Below, one piece after another: positions 1 to 11,364 of a stretch of 64,000 nt of DNA. This DNA comes from Botryosphaeria dothidea (lineage: Eukaryota > Ascomycota > Dothideomycetes > Botryosphaeriales > Botryosphaeriaceae), in the NCBI GenBank assembly GCA_011503125.2, contig WWBZ02000062.1, positions 620,001 through 684,000 of the forward strand, written 5' to 3'. Position numbers and translations under genes: made by a program. The notes under the pieces are model-generated. The model saw only the letters and a program-made list of their open reading frames with translations. It was not told the DNA's origin and made no database searches. Position 1 is the stretch's first letter. Each line of letters opens with the position of its first letter.

Positions 1-117
1 ACCCGCTAATACTTTACAAAGCACGAGAACTTCAGAGTTATAAAAAAAAACTGAGTCTCGAAGCGAAGTAAGAGGAACGGATTTCGCCGTTTGCCATCTT
101 CCAAGCCGGCTGAACCT

Positions 118-321
118 TCAAATGAGTGCCTTACGTAGGCGAGCAAACGTGGCAGCAGAGCCTCGCCCGAGCCTCGACCTCAGACCCGCCGACCCCTTAC
201 TATAAAGATCTTGGAAGCCAAGGGATTCGAGTGGAAAGACCTGATACAGGGGGATGGGAATGTTTGCCGGGACCAATGCTCCTTCTTTCGGCAAAGCGGC
301 AGAGTACGTGCCGCGAATCAT
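118..321 (-). CDS. Small hypothetical protein (67 aa), possibly partial
   Basis: The reading frame runs from an ATG at 321 to a TGA at 118. Codons between about 370 and 150 favour C or G in third position (TTC, GAG, AAG, TAC, GTC, AAC), as in the real genes of this window, and the open frame extends upstream of the ATG through a run of T. I do not recognise the protein and see no signal peptide, membrane segment or motif. It could be a short gene, or the last exon of a gene whose 5' part I cannot join. The T-rich stretch near 400-410 on the plus strand would suit an intron tract. Low confidence. Confidence 0.28.
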   Translation of the reverse strand: MIRGTYSAALPKEGALVPANIPIPLYQVFPLESLGFQDLYSKGSAGLRSRLGRGSAATFARLRKALI

Positions 322-2693
322 GTTGACGTAGTATTCGTCCTTCTTCTCGAAGGAGAACACGGGGCGGTTATACGGGACGGTTGCAACGAAGCGAGAGAAG
401 AAAAAAAAAAGCACGGAAGCGCGTGTCACCTCAGCTCGGAACGGGATATTTTTTTTATACAGTGCTTGCCTAACCGGCGCATCGGCGGTGGGATCAAAAA
501 GGGCAGAGCAGCGCATGGCACCGGCATGGAGATGGCTTTCCATCGCGGCCCCACAAGAAGGCGTCGAAGGAGGGCGGAAAGAACGGGCTTGGCGTTTGCA
601 GCCCGGCCGCCCTTTTACTCCTGTGGCTGTGCGGTCTGTGATGGTGGTGGGATGGCGGTTGACGGAGCGGTCAGAGCATGTTTGGAGAGTGGTTGGCCGG
701 CGGTATGGCGAACGTCAAGACCGGCGGCACCTCCGCCTAAGTGCATTACGTGCCGTCCCCTGAGCATAAAAGGTGAGAAAGAGAGATACAGCACGGGCAC
801 AGCACAGCACAGCACAGCACAACAAGAGCGGAACCTTGGGGAACAGGCGATTGCGATCAACTCGCGCAGTGTGGTCCCCACAGGAGCAAACACGAAGAGA
901 GGGAGGAGGAGCCACCTTTCTTTTCAGCCCCATGGGTGCAGAAGACAGTGATAGGCGGTGATCGACGTCACCAGCAGCCAGCTGTCCGCGGGGGGAGGAG
1001 AAAGGGAGCTGCCGCCGCCGAGCGTTCTTCTCTCCTGTGTTCTTTTTTGCACGATCAGGCGATGCGCCTAGCAACCGCGGCGCAAGAGCGGGCGTGCGTA
1101 TGTGTGGTGGACGCTTGGTCCATCCTTTAAATAGTGTCGCTCTGATCCATGCTCTTATTAATCACCCAATCCCCAGGGCGACGGGGAGCATGGCTGCCGG
1201 GGGCGCTTGCTGCCAACAATTATTATGTTTGCATCGACGTTCTGGGCCCCGGGCAAGAAAAAAGCGGAACCCTTGTCGACCGGACAGGTGTGCTCGGTCT
1301 TGGGAAAACAGGAGGCAACGAGTGGACGGGAGCGGTGATGATGTGGCTTGCCAGGAGTGCGCGAAGGAGAGGGGAGGATTAGACGGCGGCGGAGGGTGAG
1401 AGAGGGGCGTGGTCGGCAGGCAGGTGCTCGACGCCGAACCGTGGGCTCGTAACGTCGAGCGACGCCAAGCGAAAGACGTGACGGGCGACGGCGTGCTGGG
1501 CGAACAGGCCGTGTGGATAGCAATGAGCAGATATGGCGATCGGAGGATGGGGCGCGCCGTGGAGGCGTTTTCGGCGGCCGCAAGCAAGAGGGCAAAGAAC
1601 AGGCAGGCGTGGTTGAGCGGCCAAATTTAGAAAGCGGCAGGCTGCTGGCTGGGTGAGAGTGCTTGGGTGCGGAGATTGATGGAGGACGCGGGTTTCCTGT
1701 CCGTCGCAATGCGCTTCCCCCTTTGGGCGGCGCGGGCTGACTCGCAAGCCTCGATTCGTGGGTGATCGCCGGCGTTTAATTTGCACTCATGGCGTGGAGA
1801 GCGCGCGATGATGCGACCTGAGCAACACAGCGCGAAGCTTCCCTCTCTGCGCCAGATTAAGGTTGCCCAGAGGCCTGTCGCGTGTCGTTGGATGCTTGTC
1901 TCGCAGCCCTCCGAGAGCCGTCCCCCCGGCCCGCCCATGGCACGTTTCGTGAAGCGTGTCGTGAAACCCGAGCATCTAACTCAGAAACACCATCTCCCAA
2001 TCCCACACGATCGCTTTGTTTCCTCCAGCCCGGCCTCGCGCGCCGGCGTCACCATCATTACCACCACCACGCCGCCGACCCCGCCAACCCAGGTAGCGAA
2101 GCTCTCAGTGGAGCGCAGTCGTCAGCAGCCTACGTCTGCATTCCGCGCCGCGATTAATGGCGTCCGCTGCCAAGCAATGTCGTACGAACGCGGCCAAGCA
2201 TGCCCACATAGTCTAATTTGGAGCCGCAGTATCACGACGACGCACTGCCGATCCGTGCAGATAGACGTGCCGATTTCACGATAAGGGAGGCGACGCCCCG
2301 GGTGCGCGCGAGCAGGTCGAAAGAATGTTTATTTACGACTAAGCACGGTATATACCACCAAGCCTGGCACAGATCGCGTCCCCGCTGTACCCCAGATAAA
2401 AAAGGTATATGTGTAGAAGGAGAAAAAAGAGTCATGGCATCGTGACAGAAGAATGTGGTAAAATCGCCTCCCATTGTTCCGAAAACGCTCTCTACCCAGT
2501 TAAATGGCCTCTATTGACAAGAAGTGAACCTCCGCGCCCCGGACCGACGCTAAAAGGCCTGGGTTCCGGAGTGGAGAATGCGAATGGTATTTACTCCACT
2601 GACATCTTTTGTCGCGCGCGCTGGAGGTGTGAAGCTAATATATAATTCCCGAGAAATGCAATTGAAAGCTTCCGCTACCAAAACACCCCGAAT
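322..2693. other. GC-rich stretch without a recognisable gene
   Basis: Many overlapping open frames occur on both strands, but none has a domain, a consistent codon pattern or splice sites that join into a recognisable protein. It holds one pentanucleotide microsatellite (801-820) and several A- or T-homopolymers. It ends just downstream of the Bys1-like gene. Confidence 0.6.
801..820. repeat. AGCAC microsatellite
   Basis: Four perfect tandem copies of the pentamer AGCAC, preceded by a degenerate copy. It lies in the gene-free stretch. No function is suggested by its position. Confidence 0.85.
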
Positions 2694-3554
2694 TTACTTG
2701 CGGAGGTGCGGGTGGCCGTGGTGACGGTGCTCGCGCCTGTGGTGCGCGTGAGGCTCGGGGGAGCGCTTGGCCCACTGGGTGACGACGGCAGTCGCGTACT
2801 GGGTCACGACCTCGGTGATGATGTTGCCACCCTCTTCCGCCTCGTTCTCGTCGCCGCTGACGAAGCTCTCAATCTGGACCTGCGCAGCCGGGGTCGAGGT
2901 GATCAGCGTCGTGGGGGTCTGGGTCGAGGAAGGAGCCACGTAGGTCGACGTGGGGGTGATGGCGATGCTGGTCGAGTAGGAAGAGGTCCAGGCCGTGGAA
3001 GAAGCGACCTCGGTGGAGACCTCGACCGACGAGGACGAACCATCCTTGCCGCAGAGGTAGAGCGTGGTGTCCTTGGAGGACTCGGTGCCGTGGGTGGCCT
3101 TGTCGTCGTTCCAGAGGTTGTAGACAGCGTCGCAAAGCAGGGTCAGAGGACCGCAGTCGACCGAGGTGTCGGCGTCAAGGTAGAAGCCACCGGTGTAGAA
3201 GGGGCAGGCGTCACCCTTGCAGTTGACGTTGGAGATATCGTACCAGAGGTCAGGCTCGCCGGAAGAGCTGTAGGTGTACTCGTACTGGGTGATGGCGCCC
3301 TCGCACGAGTCGGTGGTGGAAAGCTTGATCGAGACACCACCGTTGTTGGAGCTGCCATCGCCAACCATGTAGTACTTCTCGGACCACTTGCCACCCTTGC
3401 CAGAGACAACCTCGGGGCCGAGCTGGCCACGCTCGGTGTCGGCAGTCCAGACATTGACGTCCTCGTCGCAGTTGTTGATGACAACGGCGTTGCCGGTGGC
3501 CATGACGGCCGGGAGGGCGGCCAGCAGGGCGGCGGTGACGGTGACAGGCTGCAT
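2694..3554 (-). CDS. Bys1-like secreted thaumatin-fold family protein
   Basis: Single-exon gene of 286 aa. Residues 1-19 form a signal peptide ending in a small-residue site (VMATG). Residues about 20-165 match the fungal Bys1 / antigenic thaumatin-like family (Blastomyces yeast-phase-specific protein 1): the opening VVINNCDEDVNVW, paired cysteines in CKGDACPFYTGGF and CGPLTLLCDAVYNLWND. A Ser/Thr-rich stretch (about 170-225) is probably O-glycosylated. After it come KR at about 264-265, a possible Kex2 cleavage site, and a His/Arg-rich tail. No GPI signal is seen. The protein should be secreted or wall-associated. The family has no established biochemical activity. The 284-aa frame on the opposite strand is a codon shadow. 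Confidence 0.85.
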   Translation of the reverse strand: MQPVTVTAALLAALPAVMATGNAVVINNCDEDVNVWTADTERGQLGPEVVSGKGGKWSEKYYMVGDGSSNNGGVSIKLSTTDSCEGAITQYEYTYSSSGEPDLWYDISNVNCKGDACPFYTGGFYLDADTSVDCGPLTLLCDAVYNLWNDDKATHGTESSKDTTLYLCGKDGSSSSVEVSTEVASSTAWTSSYSTSIAITPTSTYVAPSSTQTPTTLITSTPAAQVQIESFVSGDENEAEEGGNIITEVVTQYATAVVTQWAKRSPEPHAHHRREHRHHGHPHLRK

Positions 3555-5231
3555 GACTAAGGTCGAGGTGAAGAGTTGTTGTAAAGGTGAAGCGGTTGTG
3601 GTGGGAAGGGAAGTATGATAAGGTCAAACCAAAGTTGGGTCTGTAAAGGGAGTGTGTGCCGGAAGCCTTGGAAAGCAGCTAGAGAGCCAAAAGAGTGTGT
3701 GCAAGACCCAGCTTGGAAGCAGACAGACAGCAACGTGGAGACGGATGAGAGCCGGCAAGGAAGACGGGCGGTGCGCGGTTTATGAAATAACAAGGAAGCG
3801 AACGTCTTTGCACTAGGTTAGGGGTCGAGCGGCGCCGGCGAATAACGCGGGCTAGCGGGCAGGCTCAAAATTGAGCATCGCCGACGAGCATGGGTGGAGG
3901 TGTGGTGGCTTGGGCGGGCCAATGGGGGCGCATGCGTGCCTGGAGCGCCGCCCGGGCTTCTTGATCGAGCTGCACGCTGACTGGGCCCCCTGACAAGCGC
4001 CCGGTCTGTGAGGACGGCTCATTTCAGCTTTTTCGCCATGCCTGCGCGGCCTCGACCCAGCCCGTCGAGTGGCCGGCGCCTGTGCCTGCGCACTGCGTGC
4101 GTACGCCGGCTCCCAAGCAGCGTGACAAGGCCGCGCAGGCGATCGTCCCGCCCATGCCAGTGTGCCGGCCGCCCGCGCGCGCCCAGCAGCCCAAGACGCA
4201 ACGGCTCTCCGCCGCGGCGTGAGGATCGACAGGAACGGGTGGCCCGACCCCAGCAGCCAGCGCGACAGCAGCCAGCAGCAAGCAGCATCAGCAGCGCACA
4301 ACGCCGGCAAGGCGCGCTTGTGTCGCTCCAATCGCGAGCGCAGTCAGCGCCAGCGTGGTCACCCCGTCAGCCTGCGACAGGCACGCTGCTGCAGGCACAG
4401 GGCGGGAATGGCTGGGCGGGAGTGCGCTGGCGCGGGAGGGCTGCGGCGAGGGCGATGTGACGAGGGCTGCATCTTCTCGAAGACGACGCCATTGGCGGCG
4501 CGGGTATCGATAGGGTAATCCTGTCGCGATGAATCTGCAAATCTGGAGACAGAGTTGGCGCAAGCGGCAGGGCTGGCGGGCAGCAGTCCACCATGACAGG
4601 CCGGCTAAGGGCTGAACGGCTGGGGCTCCCAAACGGCGCGGCGCATCCCTTCGTCCCAACCCCATCGCGCGCAGTCAAAAGCAACCTCCGATTCGTCTTC
4701 TTCACCGGCCAAGTGCAGACTTTTCACCACCAGCCGCCGTCCTTGGCTCGGTAGCCTCCGAGCGGACCCACGCCCATGACGCTGCCATGAAGTGCTGAGC
4801 GAAAAATCGAGTTCCAGACGCGGTCTTTGTTGCGTCGCCTCCATCTGCCGATGTCCGCTGGATCCACGGCCCGCTAGAAGTCAGCAGGAGGGCGAAGAAG
4901 AAAGTGTGGGTGGCTGCTGCGAGGCAAAAGTCAGAGTATCATGGGACGAGTCAGGCAGGACAGGCTCACATGCCACGGCATTCTCGTCGAAACATGCACG
5001 ATGCGCCACGGGGAGAAACAGGAGCGAGACATGCGCCAAGCAGCATGGACGGGGCACGATGCGGGCGTTGGGACACATGGCGTTGAGCAGCAAGCAGGTG
5101 GCAGGCAGGCGGTTTCCTCCTCCGCCGCTGCCTGGAGCCTGCACGTGAAGACGAAACCGTGACATCACTGCCGCCCGCCGCACCGCCAGCACACACAACC
5201 ACCAACCACACGGCAACCCAGTTTCGTCACC
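3555..5231. other. Intergenic stretch between divergent Bys1-like and SDR genes
   Basis: About 1.7 kb separating two divergently transcribed genes, so it should hold both promoters. The left part (3560-3780) upstream of the Bys1-like gene is pyrimidine-rich on the coding strand. The rest is GC-rich, and its open frames show no recognisable domain. I see no RNA gene. Confidence 0.6.
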
Positions 5232-6366
5232 ATGTCCTCTCTTATCTTCAACCCCGTCGCCCACCTCCCCACCGCCAATCCGCTGACCCTGCTGAGGATG
5301 ACCGGAGCAATGACTACCCGAAACTTTGCCCTTGCCGAGATGCCTGACGTGGCCGCTCAGGTTGCAGTCGTGACTGGCGGCTCCGCTGGCATTGGCCGCG
5401 AGTTCTGCGCCCAGCTCCTCCTGCACGGCGCCGCCAAGGTCTACGTGCTCGCCAGATCTGACTCCAGGTTCTCCGAGGCCAAGTCCGAATGGTCGCGGAA
5501 GCACGGCTTGTCCGAGGATGATCTCGCTCGGCGCACCGAGTTTATTCGCTGCGACCTGACAGACATCGCGGCCGTGCATCAGTGCGCCCAGGCCTTATTG
5601 AAACAACTCACCAGACTGGACATCCTTATTCTAAATGGTACATACTGTTTTTGTTTTACCTGCCTGCATGCAGTCAGCACCGTCTTACTAATACCGCTCA
5701 GCCGCCCTGTATCTCTCAGCCGATTATCAGCTTTCAGCTCAAGGCGTCGAAGCCCTGTTCGCCGCCAACCATCTTGGCCATTTTGTTCTGACCAATCTGC
5801 TGCTTCCTGTCGTTGAGAAGACCGCTGAGACCCACGGTGACGCCCGCATCCTGTCTGTTTCCTCCATGATGCACCTGTGCTGCATGGAGTTAGATCTCTC
5901 CCTCCTCACCTCACCCACCCCCACCAAGTCCCCGGCTATTCTGGACACCAACTGGAGATATGCGCGCAGCAAGCTCGCCAACATTCTTTTCGCCCGGGAG
6001 CTGGCAAAACGCCTTGACAAAAAGGGTGCCTCCAATGTCTACGTGAATTCGTTCTATCCGGGCAATATCCCCACCGAAGCTATGGACGCCTGGAAAGACA
6101 TGATTGGCAATGTGGGTGGCAGCGCATTCAAAACGGCATTCCAGTATGTTGGCCATACGCCAGAAGATGCAGCTGCAACAGCCATGTACTTGGCAACAAG
6201 CCCGGATGTTGTCGCCAAGGGAATCAAGGGCAAGTATTTTGTTCCTATTGCGCAGGAAGAACTGCCAAGTCTTGTGGCGCAGGACAAAGATCTGCAAAAG
6301 AACCTCTGGTATTGGAGCGACAGCAAGGTCGCTGAAACGTTGGGAAAGGGCTGGCAGAACGAGTGA
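5232..6366 (+). CDS. Short-chain dehydrogenase/reductase (SDR)
   Basis: Two exons, 5232-5637 and 5702-6366, around a 64-bp GT-AG intron with a CTAAT branch point; 356 aa. The start ATG sits in a good context (tcaccATGtc). The Rossmann glycine motif TGGSAGIG is at residues 48-55, NHLGHF follows the splice, the catalytic serine is probably S189 or S190, and the catalytic pair is Y222/K226 (YARSK). The family oxidises or reduces alcohols and ketones with NAD(P)H. The sequence is closest in feel to the retinol-dehydrogenase/WWOX-like SDRs of fungi. The ~45 residues before the glycine motif are unusual for a soluble SDR and might be a targeting segment. The substrate cannot be told. It stands alone, not in a visible cluster. 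Confidence 0.88.
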
Positions 6367-8823
6367 ATGATCTATGAGTTGACGAACTGACATTGCAGGC
6401 GTCCATCTTAGCAGCTTTACGAATGAATGAGATCCATCCTATACCTCTCCCCGGAAGACTAAAATTGTTTTTTACTGCTCAGCTTGTGCCAGAGGATTGA
6501 TTACCTGTAACCCCATTTTTTGCATCATTCGGATCTTCAATTACTATTGTAGCGGTCAAGATCCTACAGCATTTCAGCCGGATGACACCGCCTGTTCCTC
6601 CCACAGTCCATAAGAAGCAAATCCCCTCGGGAAACCAACCATGGCACACGTCAGCCAATGGGCCACCGTCAGCCCACAACACAGAACGGGCTCGCAGGGA
6701 CAACCCCTGGAAGGTAACAGCTCAGAGCTGATAGCCCTTTTGCTGGTCTTTGGCTTGACGGCTCGAAGACATTCTACAATTACTGGGGATGTTTCTACTT
6801 ATGGAGGTGATGCTGTGAGGACTGATCATCTCTTACAGAAAGTCAATGCCGTTCATTCGTACTCATTGAGACTCGGGGTCGGGTAATCTGCCCAGGTGAT
6901 TGCTGAACCCACATGCATACTTGCACTCGCTGGGTCAATACATCCGGAACCGATTTCAGTCCCGAGCCAGTCCCACAATCCAGCTTCCCTGTTTCTCACG
7001 TGCGCCAGAATAACTGGGGTTCAATATGTGGGTACGTATCAAGCAGGGTGCCAAGCTTTGAGGCCATCTACACTACTCTACTCTCCGCATTACGCCAATT
7101 CGGACCACATGTAAACCCCAACCTCCGCTCGGCCGAGGTGTCTTCCTCGCTCGCAGGCCTTCGGAGTCCATTATCAGTCTGTGGGTGTCACTGGGACATG
7201 GCTGAGAGTGAAGAGAAGCCGTTCGATCGAAAGTCAGGTGGCCGTTGCATGCACCATGCAAGAGTTTTTGCCAACTATGCATGCAAGTGCGGGAAAGACG
7301 TTGCAATCCGTTATCGATATGCCCTCATTTCCCATGTCGTGCAACGAAGATCGAGAATGCATACGAGTCCTGTGCTGGTGTGCTTGTGACTTGTTGTCAT
7401 TCAGACTGTTGGATGCCTTACAGCCAGTCTGCTCTTTGCTTTTGTCCCATGCAGACCATGCGTAATCCTTCTGCGCGTCACTGCAAGGCTTGTTTCTTCT
7501 TGAGTCAATTACGGATAGCTGCAAACAGATGCCCCTGACACGAAAAGGTCATCATGTGAGAGCACTTGCAAGGAAAATACATTAGGTGATTAGATGCCTT
7601 GCGAACAAGGCAACATCAACCAAGGTGAGCTTCCGCATCATGGTCAGTTCACTGGTAAGGCACAGATTGGCGCATTCTGGAAGCTTTTTGCCAATTCTAT
7701 GAATCAGTGTTAATGTTTGGAGCGGATCAAGATAGACGAGCCTCCAACCAACAAGGCGGGCTGGAGGCGTTGCGTGAACGATTGAAGCTTAAGCTCTCCA
7801 CTCTCGTCTCACTGTGGCCAAAGACGGTCTCGGCTTTTGCAAAAAGACTGGATGAAGCGGCTGAGCCAACGCTAGATGAAAGTCAGTCTCAGATTTGATT
7901 TCGAGACAAGGCGATCGCGGGTCCAGATGGCGTTATTGGCCGCATCATCCCATCCGAACCGGGTGCACCATACATTCCACGATACTATCAACCCAAAAAT
8001 ACCATCTGTGTGTCAGATTTTCCTACGTATGCTCGGAATGGATGACGCGGATCAACGTATACTGAAAGCACGTGCTTACCCGCTGCGAGCAGCAAAGCGT
8101 CCCGCAAATATTGTTATCCCCTCCCTATCCACGAGCCGAACGCCTGTTCGGCCACAGAGACTCACACAGATGCGGTCGTTTTCGTGTTGCGGCTGCTGTG
8201 ACACCAGAATGCGTCAATTCTTTCGAACTCGTTCCGCGTCATGCAATCATGCATTCCCGCGTTTCCCGGGCTTTCCGGCGGCTTTCTTTTCTTCAGGGCG
8301 AAAATACGAAATGCTGTGCGACCTCTTGTAAGTGCGCAAGCTCCGCTTAAACGTCAGTGGTGTCGGCTTATATATACACCTATACATCTCGTGGACGTTG
8401 TGCACATTCATCTGTGATCCGGTTGAGAACTGGTTTGTCAGCAAGAGGAGTAATGGGGAGTGCACGGTAGAAGAGGTGAGTAGCGCAAGTAAGTGCCGGG
8501 CCAGTCCCGTCATTAAGAGCCAAGCTATAGTGGTCTGCTAGCCCTATTTGCTATAGTCACATAGGCCGCTAGGCTCCTACGCCCTGCTACGGGAAAAGGT
8601 GAAAGATGCCGAAACTAAGCAGAAGCCGACAAGCGCAGAAGAGTTGCTGGAGTATTTTCTGACAGTCCACCCAATTAAACATGACACCGCGCTCCCTGCT
8701 TGACCGTTCGTTTCGAGTACCGTGCGGCGAGCTGCTGCCTACCCGCGCCGCAGTAAAATGGGGCTAACGGCGGGAAAGGATGCCCGTTAGAATCCGCTCG
8801 CTGATAAACCACTCCTTTGACGG

Positions 8824-8838
8824 CTGACGTTACGTCAG
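8824..8838. promoter_or_regulatory. Palindromic TGACGT (CRE/bZIP-like) site
   Basis: CTGACGT-T-ACGTCAG is a 15-bp inverted repeat with a single central base, i.e. two TGACGT half-sites facing each other. Fungal ATF/CREB-type bZIP factors bind TGACGTCA and related spacings. There is no recognised gene within 1.7 kb, so its target is unknown and chance cannot be excluded. Confidence 0.3.
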
Positions 8839-9989
8839 AGCGTTCACCGGAATGCCCGAAAACGGCGGTTGTCAAGGACCAAAAGGGAGCAAAAAAGCAA
8901 TCACAAGGAATGAGCGGTGATATCTCGCGGACGTTGCTCCACAGAAGTCATTTACTCATTGTTCCATCTACGCGTTGCTTTTTTCTTGGGTTCCTTTTTT
9001 TTTTTTCTGTAGGTACAGAAATACGACATGTCTTTTTTCCGGAACATTATGCCCTTACCCTCGATAGCCGCCAGCGCCTCAGAGAGAAAAATAAAACTCT
9101 CTTAATCGCACTTGGGTTCTTGGGAGCTAACCGCGCTTTCGCATTTTCGTGCGCGGGGAAGTGGCTTAGTGCAAGGTACCATCACGTTAGGTCCAGCAGC
9201 GCCCCCTCAAGAAAAGAGAACGGTCGTATTTTATCTCGACGAGGCGGCACCAACCCGCTTCCGCGGCTGGGATCTACCTTCGTCTACCGCTCTTAGTAGA
9301 GAAGAGGAACCCAGCGACTGGGCAAGCGGTCAAGTAGTTTTCGTTCGCCGCCACCGGCGAGTCGCCGTTGCCGCCAGCACGGAACTTGCGGCTGCAGCGG
9401 GCGGCGAGAAAAAAACATTTATTTTTTTTTTTGGTTCCTTCTAACGGTTTTCCGCAAAAACGGTGTGCAACGCAATCGACGTGCATACTACAAGTAGTGT
9501 GCGAATCGGGTATCTCGGGGCCCGTCGGGACGACTCCACATGCTGATAGGTTGCGTGACATTTTATACTGTACGACATGTAGCTTTTTTTTTTTGAGTTG
9601 ATTCGCAATTTTGGCTTTTCGGATAGAGGCATGGTTGCTGCCGAAGCAAGGCATTGGCAGGGAATTGGGTGTGCGCTTTTCCTGGCATGTGGTGTACCCT
9701 TTCTCTCTTTCGCCCTCATGGTCGCCGTCTACTCGTTGCGACCATTGGATGGGCACAATTCGTCGTCGTTGATGATAAGGCGTCGCCCGACGGGTTTCAT
9801 GAAAGACGCCACGCCCGAAAGGAGTAGTCTAGCGCGCAGTATGTGAGACACGTCGTGCTAAGAGGGCAGATCATTTTTTGGGAAGGGCCTCCGCAAAGTG
9901 AGCATTATAGTGTGTAACGACGATGTTCCTTCAAGCAAATAGATGAATGGGAAGCTCTGCTTTATGGAGGGATAGTCGCATAATCCGCC

Positions 9990-10007
9990 GGGCCCGGGCC
10001 CGGGCCC
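9990..10007. repeat. (GGGCCC)3 self-complementary repeat
   Basis: Three perfect copies of the palindromic hexamer GGGCCC make an 18-bp perfect palindrome in a locally AT-balanced context. It could form a strong hairpin. No gene or known element is attached. Confidence 0.8.
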
Positions 10008-10538
10008 CGCAGAGGCAGGTATGGCGAGCAACGGCAGAGCTTGAATGCCTTTTCTGTGGCTCAACAGGAAATGACTGGAACTGTGCCGGTGAACTGATCA
10101 ACGCAGGCCCTCGCAGTGTGAGACGCATCCGGCAGCGTCAAACAGCTGAGCATGACGTCAGGCCGAAAGATGCGGTGTGCGGCATGCGTGCAAATAATGC
10201 TACACGTATAGGCCAAGCAAAAAGTCAACCTTGAGTTTAAACGAGTGGATGTGGATCAAGTGAAACATGTAGCTTTGAAATCCAAATGACGAAACTTGCA
10301 AGGCGCTGGGGAGCCGCAATCGGGCGAGCAATGGCAGCCATGGGAGCAACGGGAGCAATTTGAAGCAAAGGATTTTTTGGTCTGTTTTACGTATTATTCC
10401 TCCGGTAAGAGGAGAGAACCGCAGGGCAAAAATGAAAGAGCAGCTAAAGACCACCGCACTACAGCCTCCACCCGAAGCTCCTGGAATGCTTCATGCCTAA
10501 ACGGGAAAGGTAGAGAGATGCACAGGCCACGGAGATGC

Positions 10539-11364
10539 TCAAGCACGCTTGCCGTTGACAGCCTTGAGCTCGACATCGCTGGGCAGGAGTCAGCAGAGCA
10601 ATTCCTGGCGGCGAAACACACGATGTTGGAAGGGCAGCAGGGGCACAGGCTGGAAGACTCACAAGACGAGATCGGCGTTGGGCGGAATGTGGCCAGGGAA
10701 GCCGCTAGAGGAGAAATTGGGCCCGTTAGCACCGCCACTCTGGTTGCAACGATCGGGGGGGAGTTAGGGCATCAGGAGGAGCGCAAGAAGGACCGGGGGA
10801 AGCGGAAGAAGAGCCGACAACCGCGCGTTCCTGGATTCGAACAGGGGGACAGGGAAGGGCTTCAAGAAAAGCGGGAGAAGAAGCTTACTTGGCACCGTAG
10901 CCGTAGTCGCTGTGGGTTTTGCACTGGTCAGCTGCTGCGTCATGGGGCGTTTTCTGAGGGCACGGTCAGGAACATACCTCGAGATGGTCAGGGTGGCCTT
11001 CTCGCCTAACGACAAACCCTCTTGGCCGTCGGCGCCGATGATGCCGTCGTCCCAGCCTGGAGACGGGTCAGCCTGCTCGCAGCCCAAGGGCGGTTAGATG
11101 GTGAGACAGACCTTTGATGACGCGGCCAATTCCGATCTTGACGTTGAAGTCGCCCCGGCCGATGGACGAGTCAAACCTGGGAGGCAACGACGTCAGTTTT
11201 TCAGCCCTGTCTGCGAGGCAGGGCTCGGCCGCTCACTTCTTGCCCTTGTTCTGGGGAGCGCTGGCGTCGAAGAGGTAGCCGGTGTACTCAATGGTGACAT
11301 CGTCGCCGGAGCGCGGGCGGTCGACGCCGTTGCCGGGGGTGAGGGTCTGCTTGGTGACGCCCAT
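10539..11364 (-). CDS. FKBP12-type peptidyl-prolyl cis-trans isomerase
   Basis: Six exons on the minus strand (11364-11237, 11176-11112, 11056-10978, 10909-10889, 10704-10663, 10578-10539) encode 124 aa. All five introns (60, 55, 68, 184, 84 bp) have GT-AG ends and every junction keeps frame. The protein is a single FKBP domain: TIEYTGYLFDA, KFDSSIGRGDFNVKIG, VIKGWDDGI, ATLTISSDYGYG, then GFPGHIPPNADLVFDVEL. These contain the aromatic pocket residues (Y, F, W, Y, F) that bind FK506/rapamycin and proline in this family. It is a cytosolic prolyl isomerase; in fungi FKBP12 mediates rapamycin and FK506 action on TOR and calcineurin. The protein is slightly longer than the usual 108-112 aa because of a short insert (SAPQNKGK) and a VNGKRA tail. 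Exon 4 is only 21 nt. Confidence 0.93.

Larger units (their letters stand above)
6367..10538. other. 4.2-kb gene-poor stretch
   Basis: No open frame here has a recognisable domain, and I could not splice neighbouring frames into one. Contents worth noting are long T homopolymers near 8995 and 9420, a near-perfect TGACGT palindrome at 8824-8838 and a GGGCCC triple repeat at 9990-10007. Base composition drifts between AT-richer (6.4-8.6 kb) and GC-richer segments. A degraded transposon is possible, but I found no terminal repeats. Confidence 0.5.

Noticed and set aside
2706..3560. 284-codon plus-strand frame opposite the Bys1-like gene
   Set aside because: It mirrors the minus-strand gene's codons and gives a Val/Gly/Arg-rich product without any domain. 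The minus strand has a signal peptide and family motifs.
10828..10845. B-box-like GTTCGAATCC on the minus strand, suggesting a tRNA
   Set aside because: The would-be T-stem does not pair and no A-box or acceptor stem fits. It lies inside FKBP intron 4.
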